Source: Euphorbia lathyris
Lineage: Eukaryota > Streptophyta > Magnoliopsida > Malpighiales > Euphorbiaceae
DNA length: 64,000 nt
Assembly: GCF_963576675.1 (NCBI RefSeq)
Contig: NC_088917.1
Coordinates: forward strand, 30,968,501-31,032,500
Direction of reading: 5' to 3'
Made by a program: the position numbers and the translations under genes. Of this stretch, positions 36,201 through 47,895 are shown piece after piece. Position 1 is the stretch's first letter, and the number at the start of each line of letters is the position of its first letter. The notes under the pieces were generated by a model, which made no database searches, was not told the origin of the DNA, and worked only from the letters and a program-made list of their open reading frames with translations.

Positions 36201-36780
36201 GTTCCCAAGTTTCATAAAGGGTCTCATTATCATTTTGAGAAAAAGATGTTAACTCCTTTATGACTCTTGCGGTTTTTGCTAAAGGAAAATATTTCGATAA
36301 AAACGCTTGGGCTAATTGTTCCCAAGTGGCAAAAGTTGCGGCTGGCATAGAAGTTAACCATTCTTTGGCTCGATCCTTCAAAGTGAAAGGAAAGAGGCGA
36401 AGTTTGATTGCTTCTGCAGTCACATCTGGAATTTTAAAAGTGTCACAAATTTCTAGGAAATTTGTTAAATGGGTGTTAGGATTTTCGTTAGGTAACCCGT
36501 AAAATGTTACATTATTTTGCAACATATTAAGCAAAGCTGGCTTAATTTCAAATTGATTTGCGGTGATTCTGGGTCTAACGATACTATTGGTTACACCGGC
36601 CACACCTGGCCTAGCGTATTCCATAAGTGTTGGTGGGTCTGCCATTTTTTCTGGCTCGGTATGTGTTTTTACTGGGGTCTTATTTTTGTTTTTCTTATTT
36701 TTCTTGTTCTTCCTAATGGTTTTCTCAATTTCTAGGTCTATAGGGTCTGGTACAATGCCTGAACTTCGAGAACTGCACAT
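33286..36780 (-). pseudogene. Gag-Pol of Athila unit 4, truncated after RT
   Basis: Starts at an ATG at 36780. A TAA at 36139-36141 replaces Gln in LLMQTF, and a 1-nt insertion near 34450 shifts frame between protease and RT. RT is present with FMDD and the thumb/connection start, then the sequence stops at the inversion breakpoint (about 33286). RNase H, integrase, ORF-A, ORF-B and a 3' LTR are absent from this unit. Confidence 0.9.
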
Positions 36781-36948
36781 GAACCTGAAATCTTGCACGA
36801 ACCGAAACTACCTACAAAACAGAATTTTGAAAAATAAATAAATTAGTATAGGAAAAGTTTTAAATTATAAAAGTTAGAATAAATATGTTTAAACCTAGAT
36901 TCGAAATAAAACACGAAAAATTTAAAATTTTGTCAAAAATTTTGGCGT

Positions 36949-36966
36949 TCCCCTGCAACGGCGCCA
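36949..36966 (-). promoter_or_regulatory. Primer-binding site of unit 4, one mismatch
   Basis: As at 198 but with one base changed (CCCCTG for CCCCGG on the plus strand), which would weaken tRNA-Asp pairing. Confidence 0.8.
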
Positions 36967-37959
36967 AAAACTTGTTGAGCGATTTCCGCAAGTGCACGGT
37001 ATACGCTTGTAGTAATAAAAGATATCGAACCCACAGGGAACGCTTTTTAACTAAAACTTTATTTAATTCGGTTTAATCACGTGTTTAGGTTTAATAAAAG
37101 AAATACGTTTAATTGATTGTATTGGTTTTGGTAAATTAGGATTAGATAGAAGGATTATATCGAGTTTAGAGAACAATTCCGTTTTGGAATTTTGATTATA
37201 AAACAGATACTTCCGTAATTGGAATAAAATAGATTTTATTTTCATAAAGCAAAGTAAACAACTTTAACTTTGTGAGATTATGGACATGTAACAATATAAT
37301 AATTTACTCAATTAAATGGCTTCGAACCATAGAAATCCCTCTAGCGTAGAGACGATTCCTACCTTAATCAAACTAGTGTTTTACTTCTGATAAGCCGCGA
37401 TCAGCGATCATGTCATCCATAAAAACTAAATTTGTTAAGTGTTCAACAAAGTTCTTATAAGAATAAGATGGAATAGAATGTTTTAATAAAAACACCAATA
37501 TATCATTTTGAAAATCATTTTGTCAGAACAATATCAAAATAACAACAGTAAGAATATATTGAATAAATAAGTATATCATTAATTGAAATGTGAATTTTCA
37601 CAAGTTAACAGAGAAGTAGAAACTTGGATAGCATTGTAACGAAGACTTTGAGATCTGGGTCGTCAATCTTTCTCTCAAACTTCGTAGGCTCGTCAAACCA
37701 TATGCGCTTCAGCCGTCAATTCTTCTCGCTGGATCTTTGGAATAGAGACTGGTCTCGTCCACTATCAGAATGAAAACTAAACTAATACTGTGTTTATAAC
37801 TAATCTAAATACAATTCATGTACAGCACGATTGCTTACAGAAATGAAATCTAACTTTCTGATTCTTTTCTGAATCAGAAAACTCTACATAACAACTTTCT
37901 TCTCTAATTTCTCTAACTTTTCCCAACATAACCAACCTTGATTTCTGAAATGGATCACT

Positions 37960-37967
37960 TATTTATA
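37960..37967 (-). promoter_or_regulatory. TATA box of LTR 4
   Basis: TATAAATA on the minus strand, same relative position as in LTR 3. Confidence 0.7.
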
Positions 37968-38082
37968 GTTGGTGAAGGGTTGTAAATGACGGGTCGTGTC
38001 TGCTGGTGAAGGATTGCTTTTATCCGAACGAACAGACGCGTTTTTACGAATTAAACATGTGTTCTGTGTGCAGGAAGACTTG

Positions 38083-38210
38083 CTGTCGCGACTGAGATTC
38101 TGAAAATCTCAGTCGCGACAGGGGGTATAGGGGCGAGCTTGAATACGTTGTTTTCCCCCGGTCTGGCCTCCGTAAGTCGCGACTGAGATTTTGAGAATCT
38201 CTATCGCGAC
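38083..38210. repeat. CTGAGATT palindromes in U3 of LTR 4
   Basis: The first is perfect with 17-bp arms. In the second, CTATCGCGAC replaces CAGTCGCGAC, which shortens the stem. Confidence 0.85.
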
Positions 38211-38489
38211 AGAGAGATGTTCTCCCTGGCGTTCGACTGTTTTTCGTCCTCCTCGAGCGTTCTTCTGACTGATATGCATTCTTGGTACGTTTTTAAGGTT
38301 TTTCGTCCATTTTAGCTCCATTTTGGCTTCGTTTTTGCTCCTATTTGGATTTTACCAAATATTTAGGTACCTTGCATCAAAGAAGTAAATAAAAACGTAA
38401 AAGTATTCCAAATGAATATAATTAGCATGGTTTTAATGTAAATTTAACGTATCTATATATGATATTTTAGGTATATTTTGGGCTTAACA

Positions 38490-38584
38490 CATTTAAATGC
38501 GAGAATTGCTCGCTTATTAACTAAATAACGCTAAAAACCATCCTAAAACCGTACCCAAAGATAGGGGTTTTTGACCCCCTATCA
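38490..38584. repeat. Probable LTR-end scrap related to the second Gypsy family
   Basis: Contains AACGCTAAAA and ends GATAGGGGT...CCCCCTATCA, close to the outer end of the left Y LTR (44780-44820). It is too short for firm assignment and appears to be the remnant into which the Athila array inserted. Confidence 0.5.
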
Positions 38585-38856
38585 GTGCTTTAGCATTAAA
38601 TGCAACGAATCTTATACTCAGTGTTTAGAATTCTAAACGTTCTATATTCTGAGTAGTCAGTTTTATACAAACGGATGGTTTAAGTAGTTGGTTGGTCAGT
38701 TTGAGATAACTACTCGGTGTGCATATTTGCTCAGTATGTGATATTCATTCATTTAGCATTAAACACTCAGCATACATCTATTCACTCAGCAAATAATAGC
38801 ATAAGTCATTCAGCATGGTAATTCACTCAGCATGAATATATATTAAGAGCTGGAAT
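38585..38856. other. Copia 3' noncoding region with CTCAGCAT-type motifs
   Basis: No gene. About eight copies or near copies of TACTCAGCAT occur between 38650 and 38845, matching the noncoding stretch after pol in the full Copia element at 52880-53430. Confidence 0.65.
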
Positions 38857-41127
38857 TTACTGAAGAGGGTTAAACATACCAATGGCTTCTCTTAGTATGC
38901 TGAACTGCTCTCGAGCCAGTGGCTTCGTGAAGATATCCGCAAGCTGCTCATCCGTTGGGACATAGGTCAGCTTGATCTCACCTTTGAGTACATGGTCTCT
39001 AATGAAGTGATGTCTGATGCTGACATGCTTCATCCTGCTGTGCTGAATTGGGTTCTTTGATAGATCAATTGCACTTTTGTTGTCACATCTGACCTCAATT
39101 GTCTTTGTTTGAACCCCATAGTCTTCAAGCTGTTGCTTAATCCAGAGGACTTGAGCAACACAGTGTCCAGTAGCAATGTACTCAGCTTCAATGGTAGACA
39201 AGGCTACTGACGCTTGCTTCTTGCTGAACCAGGATACAAGACAGCTTCCTAGGAAGTGGCATCCTCCAGAGGTGCTTTTTCGTTCAAGCTTGTCTCGTCC
39301 ATAGTCAGCGTCAGTGTATCCAACGAGTGTAAAATCATGAGTGTTGGGATACCATAAACCTGCGTTCACTGAGCTTTGCAAATATCTAAGGATTCTTTTT
39401 ACAGCTATGTAATGAGATTCCTTAGGGTTAGATTGATATCTAGCACAGTAGCATACTGAGAACTGAATGTCCGGTCTACTCGCTGTTAAGTAAAGTAGAG
39501 AGCCTATCATACCTCGATACAATTTGCTGTCTACCGACTTACCATTCTCGTCAGCACAAAGGACAGTGTCAGTGCCCATAGGAGTAGATATTGGCTTGCA
39601 ATTTTCAAGATCATATTTCTTCAATATCTCCTTGGCATATTTAGCTTGACTGATGAAGATGCCATTTTTCCCTTGTTTGATTTGAAGTCCAAGGAAGAAG
39701 TTGAGTTCTCCCATCATTGACATTTCAAACTCAGTCTGCATTTGCTTGCTAAATTCCTTGCACATTGACTCATTAGTAGCACCGAAAATAATATCATCAA
39801 CATATATTTGAGCCAGCAGGGTGTCTTTACCCTTTCTCTTAATGAATAAGGTTGTATCAGCTTTACCTCTGACATAATTTCTAGTCAGCAGGAAATTGGT
39901 CAGCCTCTCATACCAAGCACGTGGTGCTTGCTTGAGGCCGTACAGAGCCTTTTTGAGTTTATAAACGTGGTTTGGGAATTTAGGATCCTCAAACCCTGGA
40001 GGCTGATTAACATAGACTTCCTCGTTTATAACTCCATTAAAGAATGCACTCTTAACATCCATTTGAAACAGTTTAAAGTTCATATAACTTGCATAAGCGC
40101 ATAAAATTCTAATAGCCTCTAGCCTTGCCACTGGGGCAAAAGTCTCACCGTAGTCAATACCTTCTTGCTGACTGTAGCCCTGAGCTACAAGTCTTGATTT
40201 GTTCCTGACTACATTTCCTTGTTCATCCAGCTTGTTGCGGAAGACCCATCTTGTTCCAATGGTCTTCTGACTCTTTGGATGTGGCACTAACTCCCATACA
40301 TCGTTTCTTCTGAATTGATCAAGTTCCTCTTGCATTGCGCTCATCCAGAATTCATCGTGCTCAGCATCAACGAAGTTCTTTGGTTCCTGAACTGAGACGA
40401 AGGCTACGTTGCTGAGGTATATCCTGAGTTGATTTCTTGTCATCAGGGTATTCTCAGCGGCATCAAGAATATCACTCTCTGAGTGTCCTCTTGGTATTCT
40501 TATCTCCTTTGGTAGATTGATGTCTTGTGCTGTCTGTGTTTCAACAATCTCTGCAGGTGTAGATTGGTCAGTGAAAACAATTTGAGGTTCACTTTTACCT
40601 TTGGTCAGCCCTTGAGGGAATGACTCAGTGGCTGTATGTTGATCAGCGGGTGCTGAGTGTGGATCATCCTCGGTCAGCGGCTGATATCTTCCTGCAGGGT
40701 TAGTTTCGTCGAACTCAACATGTACTGACTCTTCTAAAACTTGAGTTCGTTTATTGAAAACTCTATATACTTTGCTGTTTGTTGAGTAGCCTAAAAAGAT
40801 AGCCTCATCAGCTTTTGAGTCAAACTTAGCTAAGCTATCTTTGGTGTTTAAAATAAAACATTTACAGCCAAAGGCTCGAAAGTATCCAATGTTGGGCTTT
40901 CGTAATTTCCAAAGTTCGTAGGGGGTTTTCTTTAGTATAGGTCTAACAAGAGCCCTATTAAGAATATAGCACGCTGTGTTAACAACTTATCCCCAAAAGT
41001 ACTTTGGAAGCCTATGCTCACTCAGCATTGTCCTGGCTATTTCAACCAAGGTTCTGTTCTTCCTTTCAATAACCCTATTTTGTTGAGGCGTCCTAGGAGC
41101 AGAAAAATTATGGTCAATGCCGCTGGC
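38857..41127 (-). pseudogene. SIRE-like Copia pol fragment (part of integrase, RT, RNase H)
   Basis: Aligns closely with the C-terminal two thirds of the Copia pol at 53431-56556. From 41127 it begins inside the integrase core ([15 protein letters not shown], where RVIERKN replaces GVVERKN), then passes a TAA near 40988 in place of a Glu codon. It continues open through RT ([18 protein letters not shown]) and RNase H ([10 protein letters not shown]) to a stop at 38857. The longest stretch from an ATG is 528 aa (40443). The upstream part is cut off by insertion of Gypsy element Y at 41128. Confidence 0.9.
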
Positions 41128-42158
41128 TGATAGCGTGCGCGCCTAGGTAGAGTTTTCTTACGACGATTAAATGTGTATTGCGGTGAATGTGCTATTATCT
41201 ATGGATGTGATCTTTTAAATGTTCTTAACTCTACTAGATGCTACGGCTACTTAGGGGCAAGTGTACCCCGTCGTATCAAGTAATAATCTGGTTAAGACCG
41301 GGTATCGAATCCACAGGATTTATAATTACAAGTATTAGACGACTCGGTTTCGTATGTTATTTAAGCGGCAATTACTTTGGGGTGAAGCAAGATACAACTA
41401 CACACTATCCTAACTATTGGCGACTCAGATTTGTGTAGCTAAAACTCTATGAAGTGGGATGAATATTGATAAGTTATAACCACGATAATTAATGACTCTA
41501 AATGTATACGGATAATAATTTACTCTTGCAAAGACGACTAAGTATAGTAGGACCGATCCGTGAAGCACTTAGACTACGTAATTCCTAGTCAATGCGTGTC
41601 TAATGCGGGGGAATTAGAAACTAGGGCCCGTAAGTTCTGTGGCTTGTCAATTCCTACGGTTTCCGGTTTGTCACTTCCGGTAGGGCAACACCTATATAAC
41701 TCCCTAAAGATAACCCGAATGGCGTCGGAAATCACGTTCTCCTACACAATAGTCAATTATCAATATCAAAACAAGTAGCAAATACTAACACGTAAAGGGA
41801 AATAGAGATTATAAATCATGAAATTATAAATATGAAATGTATATAAATGGGATACAACCAAGCCTAGTACGTAGGAAGAGTACAAGCTAATTAGCATGAA
41901 AAAGGGGAGAATCCGCCCTTGAAACTAGCTAACCGGACTCAAAGCCGTCTCCTAGGTCGTGGAGGTGGAACTCTCGAGCTTGGTGACGAATGGTGGAGCG
42001 GAACTTCGATGGAATGCCGGAACAAACGAACAAGCTCTCGAGGTGGAGAGTTTAGCTACAAAAACTGAATCTATACTACCACAAACAACAAAACAAGTAT
42101 AGTTTGCTCTCTAGTGTGTAAATTATTTCTTCGTGTCAAATGAAGTTCAAGAGCTTCT

Positions 42159-42166
42159 TATTTATA
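42159..42166 (-). promoter_or_regulatory. TATA box of the left Y LTR
   Basis: TATAAATA on the minus strand, with the first palindrome pair starting about 80 bp upstream. Confidence 0.68.
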
Positions 42167-42244
42167 GACATCAAGCAAGGGCAAGTTTGTAATTTCACAA
42201 AGCATAAGTATGGAGCAACATTATTTGGTGCAGAAATCCCATGA

Positions 42245-42520
42245 TACGCCCCGCGTAAATTGGTCTATGCCCCGCGTAAATGCCCATTCCGTCAGAAATC
42301 TCCTGCATGTGGACCAATTCGTTGTCTTGTTGTCTCAAGCACGCCCTGCGTAAAGGATTGTACGCCCCGTGTGTTTGAGTCTCTGAAGTTTTATTGCTTG
42401 AATTGGTGCTTTTACGCCGTGCGTAGATGAAGTGCGCCCCGCGTAAAAGAGTCTCTGATCTTTTTACGTTGAAGAACTGCCTTTTACGCCCCGCGTATAT
42501 GGTGATACGCCCCGCGTATG
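42245..42520. repeat. TACGCCCCGCGTA palindrome pairs, left Y LTR, inner group
   Basis: Four pairs at about 42245-42280, 42341-42372, 42413-42447 and 42484-42520. Each unit is TACGC-CCC-GCGTA, a 5-bp-arm palindrome, and the two members of a pair lie about 20-25 bp apart. Confidence 0.88.
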
Positions 42521-42527
42521 GAGGGTT

Positions 42528-44390
42528 TGAAGGATATTAAGGCTAAGGTATAGCAGCGGAAATATAAAATTTTAGCCTACTTCCTTTTAACCATAGGATC
42601 CGTTAATCGTTATTTCATATAAAGAGGGATAAGAAGAAATACCTTTTGAAGAACAATCTACCGTTGTTAAAGAAGCGCCCACAATTCTTCTCCGAGTTCC
42701 CAAGCACGAAGTATAATACGGTGAGGTTAAGTTAGAATCAACCGTATGAGATGCAACCAAAATAGATTGCCTCTAATTAACCAACACAAGATCAAAGAGA
42801 AAGAAAGATAGATGAAATTAATCGATCGATGGAAGCCGTATGAATTCTTGTCCACGAACTAGGGGACGCGAATTCACTTTCTCTCTCTAATTGTATGTTT
42901 CGAAAATCACAATGAGGGGAGGGGTTAGGCTTAGTCGAAATTCATGTAGTAGGGGGTATATATAATAACTTGTATCTAAACCCTAGTTAGATAGGAATAG
43001 GTTACTTAATAGGAATTCAATTCGGAATAGGATTCCCAATTATTATCTTATAATACATCTAATATATCTAGGATAATAATAAATAACCTAATTGGATAAT
43101 AATAGGAGTATATTAATCTAATTAAAACTCCTAACTTAATTATCTCTTAATTAATTTAATTCATAAACCTAATCAAATTAGGATTAATGGAATTAAAATA
43201 ATTCCTTATTTATTATATATAAATTTCGGCCCCCTCTATTTAAATGGGCCTTACTGGGCTCAATTGGGCTTCCATCTATTAATGACATCCATCTCTCTTT
43301 TGGTTCCAAGTCTTATGTGTGATCCATTAGGTTCTTACTACTTCTGGCCGTATGCAACTATTAAATTAATTTCTTCAAGAATTATATTTAATCCTTGCAT
43401 AACGGAATGATGTACTGAGTATGTTATTGGCAAGTCTGTAATCATTCCCCCAGAGTCCGTTAAGAAGACAGGTTGATTCTGTCGTTAACCCTTCCGTATT
43501 AGTTACAGTATAATTCGATCCTTTATCAACTACATCCTTGAACTGAATCTTATGACTATGGGTGATGTCAAGTCACATATAGCGAGACGTTCATTTTACT
43601 TGTATAGGCCGAGTCAACTCAAATAGATAGGTTAAGTGAAATCTGTATTTCTTACTCTTAAGCTATCACCTTGCAAGGATTTAGAGTCGAGTCTTCCACA
43701 AGCGATCCTTGGATGTATCTCCCATTAATCGGGAGTGATAAATGCTCAATCCAATGTATAACTACCCTGACATTACCTCCTGTGACACCCAACCTTTCCA
43801 GTTCACACCCCAGAGTCATCTCTGTTAAGGATCGTGGGACCGCAGGATCAAAGTCTCACATTCAGTAATTTAGGATGACCAATTAACATTCCTTTGAGTC
43901 TGAGGATTAGTTATACCTATTAATACCAATGAGATGAACAGGTGACAATGATGAATCTACCCATCCTGTTATCTCAAATCGGATCCCCAATCCTAATGAA
44001 CGACGTTTCATCGGATCTATGTAACTGTCCAGATATCTATATATATGAAGCTTGTGAGATCAGCTTTCTGTCGGACAAAAGACATTGTTACATACAAGTC
44101 TCAACAGTGATATATCAATCCTAAACATATCACTTGACTTGGGGTGGTTTTAAGTTTATTAGTTTCTTATAAAGTTTTGTCTCATTTCATGCTTGTATGA
44201 ACACTTTATAATCACTTTAAACAAACTTACGGATTTCCTTTTATTAGACTTTATTTAGTGCTTAAAAGGGATTGCCTTTATATATAGTTATAAAACATAT
44301 ATCTCATTAAAACAAATGATATAAAGAACAATTCATTTACATTAAGTTTGTATCCTGCAACAATTGTCTATAGGACACTAAACCCCAACA
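42528..44390 (-). mobile_element. Solo LTR of a third family, inserted in the left Y LTR
   Basis: 1863 bp. On the minus strand it starts TGTTGGGGTTTAG and ends ATATCCTTCA. It is flanked by the 5-bp duplication GGGTT (42523-42527 and 44391-44395), and the uninterrupted site is seen in the right LTR near 63649. There is no coding sequence. A TATATATACC-type box sits near 42956 on the minus strand. The superfamily is not certain; Copia is plausible. Confidence 0.9.
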
Positions 44391-44457
44391 GGGTTGACTC
44401 TGGGAGACAATGCAGTCTGACTTTTGGGATTAGGCCAATTATTGCCGACATGTGTCA

Positions 44458-44585
44458 TACGCCCCGCGTAGAGTGGCATACGCCCCGCGTATACTGAGTC
44501 AGTTCCACATGGCTTCTGCGGATAAGGCAATCATTACTGACACCATGTTTCACGCCCCGCGTAGAGGATTCTACGCCCCGCGTAT
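44458..44585. repeat. TACGCCCCGCGTA palindrome pairs, left Y LTR, outer group
   Basis: Two further pairs at 44458-44492 and 44551-44585, displaced from the inner group only by the solo LTR insertion. Confidence 0.88.
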
Positions 44586-44820
44586 GGAGTGGATTTTTGC
44601 TCCTTTCTCGTACCTGAAATACAAAACTTGAGAGCCGAGTTAGCTTGACGTTTTTATTTCCTAAACTAATAAAAAACGAGGAAAATTAACTGAAAGTACG
44701 AGATTTATTTTTATTTCTTTATTTTATCAAAACACTTTATTTTTGTAATTAAACTTATTTATTTTATCCAAAATCAACCCGTAAATCACGCTAAAAGATA
44801 GGGGTAAAATACCCCTATCA

Positions 44821-44835
44821 AACCTCCTCGGACTT
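44821..44835 (-). promoter_or_regulatory. Polypurine tract of element Y
   Basis: Minus-strand AAGTCCGAGGAGGTT directly before the LTR start TGATAG. Confidence 0.65.
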
Positions 44836-46288
44836 TAAAGTTTTACTTGTCCTCAAGTAAAAGAAATCGAAAGACAAAGGATTGAGAAAATTAAGAAACA
44901 AACCGAAGGTTGGTTTTGCCAAGTGCGTGATTTCAAAGTTATGGTTTTATGCAAAGGTTTCGGTAAGTACCTACGCAAAAAATTGAGTACAAAAACTTGT
45001 TTGAAACCTCCATGATCAAGATTTAGTAGGCAATATTAATGGGGGTTGATTATCTTTTGAGAACCCGATAGTACCTCACCAAGGGATTTCGCTCTTACGC
45101 TCAATTTTAGGTGGGTCGGTGTTTTAGCACTCTTCTTTGTACTTACTCGAGATCATGTTGAATTTGCATTTTTATCCGGGTTTTTCCTCCTAAAATATGG
45201 TTAGGCAATATTAAAAATGAACCCGGAGGGGGGTTGTAATGTGGGTGGCTTCTTTAGTGGTTATTTTAAAGAAACTCGAGTTCAAAAATACCGTTTTGTG
45301 ATTGCACCGCATCATTGCTTATTTTGGCCTTGGCGAATTTTGCAAGATATACTTCAAAATTGCTCGGGTGGAGCTTGAGAATGCCTTTTTATTTTTATTG
45401 TATCCTTCGTTTTGATAGAGGCACAAAAACAATATTTTGAGAACTAATGGTGCTCATTTGCTAAGGCCGTGACTTATTTCGGGTAATTCGGGTGCAACTT
45501 GATTATGTCGGTATTTGAACAAGAGGAAAAAGGGTTAAATGTTAAGAGGGTATTAACAAAAAAGTTGGTTAATAGGCTCGAGGGGGTTTCCTAATATTTA
45601 ATGAAAACGAGAAAAATAAATTAAGAAAAATTAGCCTAAGTGAGTTCGGTTTATCATCTATTGCCTTTTTACCACAATAAGTGTACTTAACCCGGTATTG
45701 GATGCAAATTCTATGAGTCAAGTGAAGTCAAAGCTCTCGAAAAATCGTGAAAGAATTAGAGTTCTTGTACGAACTCTTTTAGGCTCAAAAATACCTCACA
45801 AAGATTCGGGTTTAAATTGTGTACTATCAAGTTTTCGCTAAATTCTCAACTATCCCGTTTTTATTGCCTTTTTAAAGTTCATTATGGAGATAACATTTGG
45901 GTTAAGACTCAATGCCTTAGTTTAGTACTAACCTAAGCTTTGCACAAATTCCCTAATTTTAAGATCAAGACTAAAATTTCTTAATCGAATCATTCCTTTA
46001 TGTTCCGACGTTTTTATTTTTGATGACAAATAACAGAACTTTAATTAATTTCCGAAGGAGGGATAACACGTCGGGAAAATTTAAAAGAGTCAATAAATTA
46101 GTTTAATTATTTTGTTGTTATTAAGTTTTTATTTTTGTTTTTGGTAGTGCAAAACAAACGTTAAGTGCGGGGTTGCACGTCCCTCCGCATTATTTAAAAT
46201 GACGCCTATTCCAAGGGCGTCGCAAAAAGAAACAAAAACAAAAATAAAGCTAAGGAAGGGAAAGAAGAAGACCCTTAGTGGTCAGGGG

Positions 46289-46542
46289 CCCTACGCGAGG
46301 CGTGCCCAGGGGGGCGCCCCGCGTAGGGCGGCATTTTTAATGCGTTATGAGTTAGAGACTCAAAGACGCGGGGCGTAATGGTGAGGGCGCCCCGCGTAAG
46401 GTGGTGTTTTTATTATTTTTGGAGTCAGAGACTCAAATACGCGGGGCGTAATAGAGGACGCCCCGCGTGTTTGAGTTTCTGAACTTTTTTTACGTATGAA
46501 AATGAGTGGTACGCGGGGCGTTCCATGGGGTACGCCCTGCGT
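46289..46542. repeat. TACGCGGGGCGTA palindrome pairs downstream of ORF-C
   Basis: Four pairs (46289-46328, 46366-46397, 46438-46468, 46511-46542). Within each pair the two units face each other, so each pair forms a larger inverted repeat with 10-14 bp arms. Confidence 0.88.
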
Positions 46543-46692
46543 GGATTTATTATAAACAGCAAAAATAAACGCACAAAGAGCACGAAACATAAACGGAAAT
46601 TACTAATATATTAGAAAATAAAAAGAGAGTACATCAAAACATTAAAACATCAAATCATCAAAAATGAAAATGAAAAACAAAAAGAAATGGAA

Positions 46693-47895
46693 CTATGGTT
46701 GAGGTGGAGGTGGATTGCCATGGAGGTTGAAGTAGGAAGCGAAAGAAGCGGTGAGGGCATCGAAATGAGAGTCGATATGAGCCCGGTCCTCACGTTGTTG
46801 TGCCTCAATGGTGTCGAAGCGGGTGTCAAAATGGGCCCGATCACGACGTTGGTTATCCTCCAAGATATCCAACCGAGCGTAAAGGGCATTGAAGTCATGA
46901 AGGGGTGGAGGACTAAAATTGAGACCCAAGCTCGAGTCCGAGTCACCTTCCGCATTGGAGTTGGCTGCCCCCGAGGTCTCGCCCAAGCCGGAGGTCGAAC
47001 GGTTAAGAGACTTAAAGGCGTTCTTATCAACGGGCCGAGGCAAAAGGCTCGGGAGGCGATCAAGGGCAGCGTCACCGAGAGTGGTGAGGGCGAAGATGGT
47101 GACGAGGTGGCCAAAACCGAGCTTGGCCCGCTTCCGGACGGGTGTGGCGTGGAGGTGAACAGCCACGTGATAGGCAAGGTCATAGGTGAGCGCATTGACA
47201 AAACAGTAGAGGGCCAACAGCTCATGTTTGTTGACCTTAGATGCATCGGACTTCCCCGAGAAGTAAAATGAAATGAAGCGGTGGAGAAGTTGGAGGATAG
47301 GGTCACAGATGAGAGATGGGAGAAGGTTGGAGATGTGATAGTCATCGGACCCCGTAATGGAGGCCCAAAACTCATGAGCCACAACGCCGTCGGGCCAACT
47401 TGACCTGCCTCCCTCCGTTTAGAAAGTGAAATGGTGTTGGAGCCATTGAGTGTCAATGGAAAATGGGCAGTTGTGGAGGCAAAAGTTGAAGAGGGCGGCT
47501 CCGGGGACGTTGTTGGAGGTGAGGGTGGTGTAGAATTCCACCACTAGTGATGGGTACACCCACCGATGCGTAGAGTAGATGTCGTACCAACCGAGGGCAC
47601 GGAGATAAGCTTCGAAGGGAAGGCCTAAATCATATTGATCAAGCACGCTTCGTTGGATATAGGGAAGCTCCATGATAGTGGCGGCACAAAGATCTTCAAG
47701 ATCTTCATACCTTTGGGCCTCCTCCTCGGTGAGGAGATGAAAAGGGGCCCGGTATTGGCGGGTGAGTGGTGGAGTTTCCTCCCGGTCGGGTGGTGGTGGT
47801 TGTTGATTTTGGGCGGAGCGTGTGGTGCGAGCTCGATGAGCTTGCATTTGTTGGTCGAGGGGGGTGTTAACGACGGCTCATTTGCTTCGGGTCAT
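46693..47895 (-). pseudogene. ORF-C, accessory protein of Gypsy element Y (stops)
   Basis: About 400 codons in one frame. The longest start without a stop is the ATG at 47847, but an in-frame ATG at 47895 followed by MTRSK and a TGA looks like the original start. A TAA at 47419-47421 splits the rest. The domain matches ORF-A and ORF-B: LGWYDIY, YPSLVVEFYTTL, HRFISFYFSG, LGFGHLVTIFAL. The C-terminus is predicted coiled coil with a repeated RAHFDTRFDTIEAQQRED-like unit and a Pro-rich end (NPPPPQP), the same architecture as complete ORF-B. GC content is visibly higher than in the Athila copies. The function is unknown. Confidence 0.75.

Larger units (their letters stand above)
1..38489 (-). mobile_element. 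Tandem array of Athila-like Ty3/Gypsy retrotransposons sharing LTRs
   Basis: Four LTRs of one family (starting at 222, 10254, 19800 and 36973) alternate with internal regions in one orientation, so neighbouring units share a single LTR. The repeat period is 10032 bp for unit 1 and 9546 bp for unit 2. The interval from 21317 to 36972 is a rearranged composite of units 3 and 4. The lineage call rests on the tRNA-Asp primer-binding site, Athila-type Gag, protease-RT-RNaseH-integrase order without a chromodomain, and accessory ORFs between pol and the 3' LTR. The array continues left of the window, because bases 1-221 are the gag start and leader of another unit. The true right edge is 38489, where an LTR abuts unrelated DNA beginning cattt, a candidate half of a target duplication. 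Confidence 0.93.
36973..38489 (-). repeat. Athila LTR 4, full length, right edge of the array
   Basis: 1517 bp with TG...CA ends. It is followed by non-Athila DNA (cattt...), so it is the outermost 5' LTR. U3 palindromes are at 38083-38121 (intact) and 38176-38210 (partly decayed). Confidence 0.94.
41128..44820 (-). repeat. Left (3') LTR of Gypsy element Y
   Basis: 3693 bp as it stands, about 1825 bp after removing the solo LTR at 42528-44390 and one TSD copy. Terminal inverted repeat TGATAG/CTATCA. The minus-strand start is itself a foldback (GATAGGGGT / ACCCCTATC). U3 carries six pairs of the TACGCCCCGCGTA motif. Short open frames here are not genes. Confidence 0.9.
44821..46692. other. 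3' noncoding region of element Y
   Basis: No gene seen. It begins with a polypurine tract (minus-strand GAGGAGGTT at the LTR edge) and a stem-loop TTTTACTTG / CAAGTAAAA (44841-44862). The middle is plain AT-rich sequence. Four palindrome pairs lie at 46289-46542. Confidence 0.75.

Noticed and set aside
38490..38856. Host intergenic DNA between elements
   Set aside because: The left part resembles a Y-type LTR end and the right part matches the Copia spacer, so no clear host sequence remains.
42245..42520. Regular short repeats that might suggest a CRISPR array
   Set aside because: The units are short palindromes with pairwise spacing and non-unique spacers in a plant LTR. There are no cas genes.
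46687..47271. A 194-codon plus-strand frame opposite ORF-C
   Set aside because: It is antisense to ORF-C in a GC-rich stretch with few stops, and its composition gives no recognisable protein.
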